Part shown: in pieces, positions 58,290-64,000 of the stretch
How the letters are laid out: each line of letters begins with the position of its first letter
How positions within the stretch are numbered: position 1 is the first letter of the stretch
Assembly: GCF_016918015.1 (NCBI RefSeq)
Contig: NZ_JAERMK010000007.1
Coordinates: 85,839 to 149,838, forward strand
DNA length: 64,000 bases
Direction of reading: 5' to 3'
DNA from: Glycomyces sp. YM15
GTDB taxonomy: Bacteria; Actinomycetota; Actinomycetes; Mycobacteriales; Micromonosporaceae
Position numbers and translations under genes: made by a program
The notes under the pieces: generated by a model
Told to the model about the DNA's origin: nothing
Database searches by the model: none
Seen by the model: the letters and a program-made list of their open reading frames with translations, nothing else

Positions 58290-59540
58290 ATGGGACCGGC
58301 ACTCCCCAGTAGACGGCGCCTGCGCGCCGCGATCGCCGCGACAGCGGTGGCCGTGGTCGCCGCGGGCGCGACGGCGTTCACCCTCATGACGGCCGAGGCG
58401 GCCACCGTCGGCTGCAAGGTCGACTACCAGGTCACCGCCTCGTGGCCCGGCGGCTTCAACGCCAATGTGGAGATCACCAACCTCGGCGACGCCGCGGTCG
58501 ACCCGTGGAAGCTCGAATGGGACTTCCCCGGCACCCAGAAGGTCCAGAACGCCTGGAACACCACCGCGGCCCAGTCAGGGGCGCACGTCACCGCCACGGG
58601 CGTGGAACACAACAAGCGGATCGCGGCCGCCGCTTCCGCGAGCTTCGGCTTCAGCGGCACCTTCACCGGCAGCGACAACGCGGTGCCGACCTCGTTCGAG
58701 CTCAACGGGAACACCTGCACCGGCGCCGTCGGCCCCTCGCCCACGAACCCGCCCACCAACGTCACCGCCTCGCCCACCGAGGTGCCCACGGGCGGTCCCG
58801 GCCAGGACGAGTGGAACCCGCCCTCGAATCTGGTCCAGCCGCTGGGCGAGGTCTGGGCGCACGTCGAGGACACCTACGACCTGGACTTCCGCAACTTCGG
58901 CTGGGACCAGGTGATGGCCACCGGCGGCACGATCAACTACTGCGTCCGCTGGGACTCGCGGAACTCGGTTTCGGTGCAGACGCGCGACGCGATCGAGGCG
59001 AAGCTCCAGCAGCAGTACGACCTCTGGTTCGACCAGATGAAGGGCTGGAGCGAGTGGCCGTTCGACCGGATCGACGTGAACGTCGTCGGCTGGGCCGCTT
59101 ACGACCGCAACCTCCTCCAGTGGAGCGACAGTTCGGTCGACGTCTACATCGGAGACATCCGCGAGGACGCGCCGCAGTGCTCCGAGGACTGCGGGCGGTT
59201 CTTCCACCAGGACGGGAACTACTCCCGGTGCCCGGGCGGCGCGGCGCGCCACTACGACCAGAGCCTGTGGCTGACCCAGGGCATGGGCGGCGGCGCGGGC
59301 GGCGACTGGGGCCAGCGCATGGGCCAGGAGTACTTCGTGAACTCACTGAGCTCCACGCAGATCACGATCTATCTGCACGAGCTCGGCCACACCTTCGGCC
59401 TGGACGACTTCTACGACTGGACGCCGACGGGCCAATGCTGCTTCATCATGAAGGCCGGCTCCTCTTCGACGATCACCACGTTCGACCAGTGGATGCTGCG
59501 CGACTGGTGGCGCCACCTCAAGAGCCGCTACGGCTATTAG
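58290..59540 (+). CDS. secreted CBM2 - zinc metalloprotease-like fusion
   Basis: A 416-residue exported protein. A signal (ending AEAA near 39) is followed by CBM2 (about 42-145: KVDYQVTASWPGGFNANVEI and WKLEWDFPGT), a Pro/Thr linker (146-170) and an extracellular domain of about 240 residues. The last part carries HELGHTFGLDDFYD, a metzincin-like zinc motif HExxHxxGxxD. Paired cysteines (APQCSEDCGR, GQCCF) suggest disulfides. The fusion of a cellulose-binding module to a peptidase domain is unusual. ATG 58290 is preferred by weak GGGAAA; 58272 is an alternative. Confidence 0.8.
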   Translation: MGPALPSRRRLRAAIAATAVAVVAAGATAFTLMTAEAATVGCKVDYQVTASWPGGFNANVEITNLGDAAVDPWKLEWDFPGTQKVQNAWNTTAAQSGAHVTATGVEHNKRIAAAASASFGFSGTFTGSDNAVPTSFELNGNTCTGAVGPSPTNPPTNVTASPTEVPTGGPGQDEWNPPSNLVQPLGEVWAHVEDTYDLDFRNFGWDQVMATGGTINYCVRWDSRNSVSVQTRDAIEAKLQQQYDLWFDQMKGWSEWPFDRIDVNVVGWAAYDRNLLQWSDSSVDVYIGDIREDAPQCSEDCGRFFHQDGNYSRCPGGAARHYDQSLWLTQGMGGGAGGDWGQRMGQEYFVNSLSSTQITIYLHELGHTFGLDDFYDWTPTGQCCFIMKAGSSSTITTFDQWMLRDWWRHLKSRYGY

Positions 59541-59552
59541 TCCTTTCCTCCG

Positions 59553-59583
59553 ACGGCGGCGGGCCCTCCGGGTCCGCCGCCGT
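59553..59583 (+). terminator. hairpin terminator
   Basis: ACGGCGGCGGGCCC pairs with GGGTCCGCCGCCGT (one G-U) over a TCC loop, 12 bp after the stop of the CBM2-protease gene. Confidence 0.75.
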
Positions 59584-59655
59584 TCCCGTGCGCGCGAACG
59601 TTCCCAAGCCTCGGACGACCCCGCCCTGGACCCGAACCTGGTCGGCAAGAGCCGA

Positions 59656-59678
59656 TAGCGTTTAGCATTGTCGAACGC
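59656..59678 (+). promoter_or_regulatory. gylR promoter and operator
   Basis: A -10-like TAGCGT (59656-59661) overlaps GCGTT-N11-AACGC. It contains the 14-mer GCATTGTCGAACGC (59665-59678), which recurs exactly before glpF. It lies 107 bp upstream of the regulator start. It is the probable GylR binding site for autoregulation. Confidence 0.7.
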
Positions 59679-59785
59679 GGCAGCGTTAAGATGGTCCCCG
59701 CCGAGCTCGGCGCGGCCCCGGCGCGACCCATGAGCCGTCATCGGCTCACGGCCGGGTGGGATCCCGAAGGAACGGAGGCGCTCGG

Positions 59786-60550
59786 ATGGCCAAGAACATC
59801 CAGTCGCTGGAGCGGGCGGCGGCCATGCTGCGGCTGCTCGCGGGCGGCGAGCGGCGCCTCGGCCTGTCCGACATCGCCTCCTCGCTCGGCCTGGCGAAGG
59901 CCACGGCCCACGGCATCCTGCGCACCCTCCAGCACGAGGGCTTCGTCGAGCAGGACCCCGGCTCGGGCCGCTACCAGCTCGGCGCCGAACTGCTGCGCCT
60001 GGGCACCACCTACCTCGACGTGCACGAGCTGCGGGCCCGCGCCCTGGTGTGGACGGACGACCTCGCGCGCTCCTCGGGCGAGGCGGTCTACCTCGGTGTG
60101 CTGCACCAGCACGGCGTGCTCATCGTCCACCACGTGTTCCGCCCCGACGACAGCCGTCAGGTCCTCGAGGTCGGCGCGATGCAGCCGCTGCACTCGACGG
60201 CCCTCGGCAAGGTCCTCGCCGCGACCGACCCCGTGGCCCACGCCGAACTGGTCGACGCCAAGCGCGAGCCGTTCACGGCCCGCACGGTCACCGAGCTCGA
60301 CGAGATCGAGCGGACGCTGGACCTGACCCGCGCCCAGGGCTACGCCGCGGACAACGAGGAGACCTTCGAAGGGGTGGCCGCGGTGGCGGCCCCGATCTAC
60401 GACCGGCGCCGTCTCGCGGTCGGCTCGGTCGGCATTACCGGTGCCGTCGAGCGGGTCTGCCGGGACGGCGAACTGCGTCCGGAGCTCATCGCCGCCGTCC
60501 GCGACACGGCACGCTCCGTCTCGCGGGACCTCGGGGCCAAGCCCTTCTAG
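59786..60550 (+). CDS. gylR: IclR-family regulator of glycerol genes (GylR-like)
   Basis: A 254-residue IclR protein. The winged HTH is LSDIASSLGLAKATAHGILR (about 30-49), with the IclR effector domain from about 80 (GTTYLDVHELRARALVWTDD, MQPLHSTALGKVLAA and DNEETFEGVAAVAAPI). Streptomyces GylR, of the same family and position, controls the gylCABX glycerol operon. GGAGG precedes the ATG at 8 bp. It lies upstream of glpF/glpK/glpD and shares an operator 14-mer with glpF. Confidence 0.88.
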   Translation: MAKNIQSLERAAAMLRLLAGGERRLGLSDIASSLGLAKATAHGILRTLQHEGFVEQDPGSGRYQLGAELLRLGTTYLDVHELRARALVWTDDLARSSGEAVYLGVLHQHGVLIVHHVFRPDDSRQVLEVGAMQPLHSTALGKVLAATDPVAHAELVDAKREPFTARTVTELDEIERTLDLTRAQGYAADNEETFEGVAAVAAPIYDRRRLAVGSVGITGAVERVCRDGELRPELIAAVRDTARSVSRDLGAKPF

Positions 60551-60640
60551 CGTTTCGCCCGATTCCGCCATATTTCTTCGCCTGTCGTGTGACCCTGGTA
60601 TGCCTGTCTTGCAGGCGTTTCGGTTGGTTCGCAACTAAGG

Positions 60641-60658
60641 ATGTGATGGCGATCACAT
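60641..60658. promoter_or_regulatory. CRP-type site upstream of glpF
   Basis: ATGTGATGGCGATCACAT is a perfect 18-bp palindrome with the core TGTGA-N6-TCACA of cAMP-CRP binding sites. It ends 6 bp before the likely -35 of the glycerol operon. Confidence 0.75.
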
Positions 60659-60663
60659 AATAC

Positions 60664-60721
60664 TTGACGCGTCGGTGATGAAGGAGAACACTTTCGTACA
60701 TCGGTCGGCATTGTCGAACGC
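60664..60721 (+). promoter_or_regulatory. glpF promoter and GylR operator
   Basis: A -35 TTGACG (60664-60669) with 17 bp to AACACT (60687-60692), then the 14-mer GCATTGTCGAACGC (60708-60721) followed by TTAACG. It is the same 14-mer as before gylR, at nearly the same distance (about 104 bp) from the start codon. Confidence 0.65.
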
Positions 60722-60824
60722 TTAACGGGTTTCAGCGTCCGCCTCGCCTTCCGAGTCGAACAAGCCCTTCCAACGAGGTCGGAACCCCCCGGTGACGGCC
60801 TCGGACGCAGACAAAGGAGTCGGT

Positions 60825-61598
60825 GTGTCCAACGCAGACATCATCATCGGAGAGATCCTCGGCACCGCGCTGCTGATCCTCCTCGGCGCGGGCGTGTGCG
60901 CCGCGGTGACCCTCAAGAAGTCCAAGGCCCAGAACGCGGGCTGGCTCGCCATCACCTTCGGCTGGGGATTCGCGGTCCTCACCGGCGCCTACGTCGCCGC
61001 CGGCGTCTCCGGCGCCCACCTGAACCCGGCCGTCACCCTCGGCCTGGCCATCCAGGGCGGCACCGAGTGGGCGGACGTCCCGCTCTACCTCGCCTCCGAA
61101 CTGATCGGCGCGATGCTCGGCGCCTTCCTCGCCTGGGTCGCCTACTACGGACAGTTCAAAGTTCACATGGCCGACCTCGCCCACCAGGCCGACGCCATCG
61201 AGGGCGCCAAGGACGCCGAGTCCGGACCGGTCCTCGGCGTCTTCTCGACCGGGCCCGAGATCCGCAACACCGGGCAGAACCTCCTCACCGAGATCATCGG
61301 CACCTTCGTGCTCGTCATCGCGATCCTCACCCAGGGGCTCAACGACGAAGGGAACGGCCTCGGCACCCTCGGCGTGCTCATCACCGCGCTCGTCGTCGTC
61401 AGCATCGGCCTCTCCCTCGGCGGGCCCACCGGCTACGCCATCAACCCCGCCCGCGACCTCGGCCCGCGCATCGTGCACGCCCTGCTGCCCCTCAAAGGCA
61501 AGGGCCGCTCGGACTGGGGCTACTCGTGGATCCCCGTCGTCGGCCCCCTCGTCGGCGCGGCATTCGCCGGCGGCCTCTACAACATCGCCTTCGCATAG
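60825..61598 (+). CDS. glpF: glycerol uptake facilitator (aquaglyceroporin)
   Basis: A 257-residue MIP-family channel with six helices and two NPA half-helices: [10 protein letters not shown] (near 65) and [13 protein letters not shown] (near 207). An Arg follows the second NPA in the selectivity filter with the GlpF-type Asp (NPARD) typical of glycerol facilitators. GTG start 60825 has AAAGGAG five bases upstream. It is first in glpF-glpK-glpD. Confidence 0.95.
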   Translation: MSNADIIIGEILGTALLILLGAGVCAAVTLKKSKAQNAGWLAITFGWGFAVLTGAYVAAGVSGAHLNPAVTLGLAIQGGTEWADVPLYLASELIGAMLGAFLAWVAYYGQFKVHMADLAHQADAIEGAKDAESGPVLGVFSTGPEIRNTGQNLLTEIIGTFVLVIAILTQGLNDEGNGLGTLGVLITALVVVSIGLSLGGPTGYAINPARDLGPRIVHALLPLKGKGRSDWGYSWIPVVGPLVGAAFAGGLYNIAFA

Positions 61599-61665
61599 CC
61601 ATGCGGACACAATCGACGTATCCCTCGCCGACTCCCACCACGACAACGACGTTCTGGAGCGAACC

Positions 61666-63195
61666 ATGACCGACACGCACACCGGCCCGTTCATCGCCGC
61701 CATCGACCAGGGCACCACCTCCTCGCGGTGCATCATCTTCGACCGCGACGGCCGCATCGTCGCCGTCGACCAGAAGGAGCACGAGCAGATCTTCCCGAAA
61801 CCCGGCTGGGTCGAGCACGACGCCGCCGAGATCTGGAAGAACGTGCAGGACGTCGTCTCCGGCGCCATGGTCAAGGCCGGCGCCTCCCGCGAGGACATCC
61901 TCTCGATCGGCATCACCAACCAGCGCGAGACCACCATGCTGTGGGACAAGCGCACCGGCAAACCCGTCCACAACGCCATCGTCTGGCAGGACACCCGCAC
62001 CGACGTCCTCTGCAAGAAGCTCGGCGGCGACGTCGGCCAGGACCGCTGGCGCCGCGAGACCGGCCTCCCCCTCGCCGCCTACTTCGCCGGCCCCAAGATC
62101 GCCTGGCTCCTGGACAACGTCCCGGGCCTGCGTGAACGCGCCGAAGCCGGCGAACTCCTCTTCGGCACCATGGACTCCTGGGTCATCTGGAACCTCACCG
62201 GCGGCGTCAACGGCGGCGTGCACGTCACCGACGTCACCAACGCCTCGCGCACCCTCCTCATGAACCTCGACGACCTCAAGTGGAACGAGGAGATCGCGGC
62301 CGAAATGGGCGTGCCCATGCAGGTGCTCCCCGAGATCCGCTCCTCCTCCGAGGTCTACGGCACCGTCACCGGCGGCCCGCTCGGCGGACTCCTCGCGGGG
62401 GTGCCCGTCGCCTCCGCCCTCGGCGACCAGCAGGCCGCCCTCTTCGGACAGACCTGCTTCAGCACCGGCGAGGCCAAGTCCACCTACGGGACCGGCACGT
62501 TCATGCTCATGAACACCGGCGAGAAGCTCATCCACTCCAAGTCCGGCCTGATCACCACCGTCGGCTACCGGATCGGCGACCAGGACCCGGTCTACGCCCT
62601 CGAAGGCTCGATCGCCGTCACCGGCGCGCTCGTCCAGTGGATGCGCGACCAGATGGGCCTCATCAAGACCGCGGCCGAGATCGAGACGCTCGCGATGTCC
62701 GTCGAGGACAACGGCGGCGCCTACTTCGTGCCGGCGTTCTCCGGGCTCTTCGCGCCCTACTGGCGCTCCGACGCCCGCGGCGTCATCGCGGGCCTCACCC
62801 GGTACGTCACCAAGGCCCACATCGCCCGCGCCGTCCTGGAAGCCACCGCCTGGCAGACCCGCGAGATCAGCGACGCCATGGTCAAGGACTCCGGCGTCGA
62901 ACTGGTCACGCTCAAGGTCGACGGCGGCATGACCTCCAACAACCTCCTCATGCAGTTCCTCGCCGACGTGCTCGACGCGCCCGTCGTGCGCCCCATGGTC
63001 GCCGAGACCACCTGCCTCGGCGCCGCCTACGCCGCGGGTCTCGCGGTCGGCTTCTGGGACGGCGTCGAGGACCTGCGCGTCAACTGGCGCCGCGCCGCCG
63101 AATGGACCCCCGACATGGACCCCGAGGTCCGCGACCGGGAATACAAGAACTGGCTCAAGGCCGTCGAGCGGACCATGGGCTGGCAGGACGAGTAG
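61666..63195 (+). CDS. glpK: glycerol kinase
   Basis: A 509-residue FGGY kinase with both signatures. The N-terminal [19 protein letters not shown] (from residue 11) is followed by catalytic Asp in [17 protein letters not shown] and the C-terminal [19 protein letters not shown]. It phosphorylates glycerol brought in by GlpF. ATG start lies 67 bp after glpF in the same operon. Confidence 0.96.
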   Translation: MTDTHTGPFIAAIDQGTTSSRCIIFDRDGRIVAVDQKEHEQIFPKPGWVEHDAAEIWKNVQDVVSGAMVKAGASREDILSIGITNQRETTMLWDKRTGKPVHNAIVWQDTRTDVLCKKLGGDVGQDRWRRETGLPLAAYFAGPKIAWLLDNVPGLRERAEAGELLFGTMDSWVIWNLTGGVNGGVHVTDVTNASRTLLMNLDDLKWNEEIAAEMGVPMQVLPEIRSSSEVYGTVTGGPLGGLLAGVPVASALGDQQAALFGQTCFSTGEAKSTYGTGTFMLMNTGEKLIHSKSGLITTVGYRIGDQDPVYALEGSIAVTGALVQWMRDQMGLIKTAAEIETLAMSVEDNGGAYFVPAFSGLFAPYWRSDARGVIAGLTRYVTKAHIARAVLEATAWQTREISDAMVKDSGVELVTLKVDGGMTSNNLLMQFLADVLDAPVVRPMVAETTCLGAAYAAGLAVGFWDGVEDLRVNWRRAAEWTPDMDPEVRDREYKNWLKAVERTMGWQDE

Positions 63196-63208
63196 AGGGA
63201 GCATCGCG

Positions 63209-64000
63209 ATGACCACCTTGCAGCACGTCTCCGGCCCGGAGGCGAACCCGACCGGTTCCATTCGCTTCACGGGGCGGATGGGCCGAGCCGAAGCGCGCGA
63301 GCAGCTGTCGAGCGCCACGTTCGACCTGCTCGTCATCGGCGGCGGCATCCTGGGCATCTCCACCGCCTGGCACGCCGCCCAGTCGGGGCTGCGGGTGGCC
63401 CTCGTGGACGCCGGCGACTTCGCCGGCGCCACCTCCTCCGCCTCCTCGAAGCTCCTCCACGGCGGCCTGCGCTACCTCCAGACCGGCGCGGTCAAACTCG
63501 TGGCGGAGAACCACTTCGAACGCCGCGCCGTCACCCGCCAGGTGGCGCCGCACCTGTCCCGCCCGCTCAAGTTCTACCTGCCCGTCTACAAAGGCGGCCC
63601 GCACGGTGCCGCGAAACTCGGCGCGGGCGTCTTCGCCTACTCCGCGCTCTCCGGCTTCGGCGACGGCGTCGGCCACCTGCTCAGCCCCGCCAAGGCCCGC
63701 GAGGCCGTGCCGGAACTGCGCGTCAAGAACCTCAAAGCCGTCGCCGTCTACGGCGACAGCCAGATGAACGACGCCCGCATGGCCCTCATGACCACCCGCG
63801 CGGCGGTCGAAGCGGGCGCCACGGCGCTGAACTACGCCGAAGTGACCGGCCTGCGGTTCACCGACGGCCGCGTGACCGGCGCCGACCTGCGCGACAAGGT
63901 CGACGGCACCGAGTTCGGCGTGAACGCCCACGTCGTCCTCAACGCCACCGGACCCTGGGTGGACCACCTGCGCCGCATGGAGAACCCTGTGGCCGACCCG
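63209..64000 (+). CDS. glpD: glycerol-3-phosphate dehydrogenase, FAD-dependent (N-terminal part)
   Basis: The first 264 residues of a GlpD-type enzyme, cut by the window end. The FAD motif is LLVIGGGILGISTAWHAA (near 40) and the substrate/FAD segment is SSASSKLLHGGLRYLQ. It oxidises glycerol-3-phosphate to dihydroxyacetone phosphate at the membrane. ATG has AGGGAG upstream and begins 13 bp after the glpK stop. Confidence 0.93.
   Translation, partial: MTTLQHVSGPEANPTGSIRFTGRMGRAEAREQLSSATFDLLVIGGGILGISTAWHAAQSGLRVALVDAGDFAGATSSASSKLLHGGLRYLQTGAVKLVAENHFERRAVTRQVAPHLSRPLKFYLPVYKGGPHGAAKLGAGVFAYSALSGFGDGVGHLLSPAKAREAVPELRVKNLKAVAVYGDSQMNDARMALMTTRAAVEAGATALNYAEVTGLRFTDGRVTGADLRDKVDGTEFGVNAHVVLNATGPWVDHLRRMENPVADP

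Overview
The window is about 64 kb of very GC-rich DNA with strongly GC-biased third codon positions, purine-rich Shine-Dalgarno sites, frequent GTG/TTG starts and many 4-bp stop/start overlaps. Together with carbohydrate-binding module 2 (CBM2) secreted proteins, a CebR/CelR-like operator, a 13E12/DUF222-HNH gene and a GylR-type glycerol operon, this points to a saprophytic actinomycete. The sequence alone does not fix the genus. No rRNA, tRNA, CRISPR array or prophage was seen.

Layout. (1) 1-17.5 kb is mixed housekeeping and accessory: a LacI regulator after an odd G-rich left edge, a CrtA-like protein, a DUF2306 membrane protein with a two-component pair, a GNAT, an SPFH / NAD-kinase-like pair divergent from an NrtR-type Nudix regulator across a perfect inverted repeat, a sulfotransferase, a sirtuin, DinB, a TetR-hydrolase pair, and a MocR regulator facing an EamA exporter with overlapping start codons. 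(2) 17.5-19.0 kb has no convincing gene and ends in a tandem repeat array. (3) 19.0-34.0 kb is mostly on the minus strand and concerns carbohydrates: secreted SGNH lipase plus ricin-type lectin, Gfo/Idh/MocA and ThuA-like proteins, a frameshifted GT2, GH78 alpha-L-rhamnosidase, LacI and GH36 alpha-galactosidase. A CBM2-SGNH esterase under a CebR-like box, an excalibur protein and a GH30-type enzyme follow. (4) 34.2-36.9 kb is an Asp23/AmaP envelope operon. (5) 37.9-56.3 kb is two minus-strand operons that look like one peptidoglycan-salvage programme. The first encodes secreted NagZ-like GH3, NamZ-like DUF1343 and AmiE-like serine hydrolase. The second encodes a dipeptide/oligopeptide ABC transporter with DppA D-aminopeptidase, M20 and S9 peptidases and an LD-carboxypeptidase. 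A 13E12-HNH gene bounded by inverted copies of a repeat lies between them. (6) 56.6-59.6 kb carries a GyrI-like protein without its own stop, an SMP-30 lactonase and a CBM2-zinc-metalloprotease fusion. (7) 59.6-64 kb is a glycerol regulon: IclR/GylR, glpF, glpK and the start of glpD, with a shared 14-bp operator and a perfect CRP-type palindrome.

Taken together, the genes describe a soil or plant-litter organism that digests plant polysaccharides and bacterial cell walls outside the cell, imports the fragments and finishes them in the cytoplasm. The main candidates for new biology are the bipartite murein-salvage locus split by a repeat-bounded HNH gene, the roughly 75-80 bp repeat family, the SPFH/NAD-kinase-like/NrtR module, and the MocR-EamA promoter with interlocked, apparently leaderless starts.
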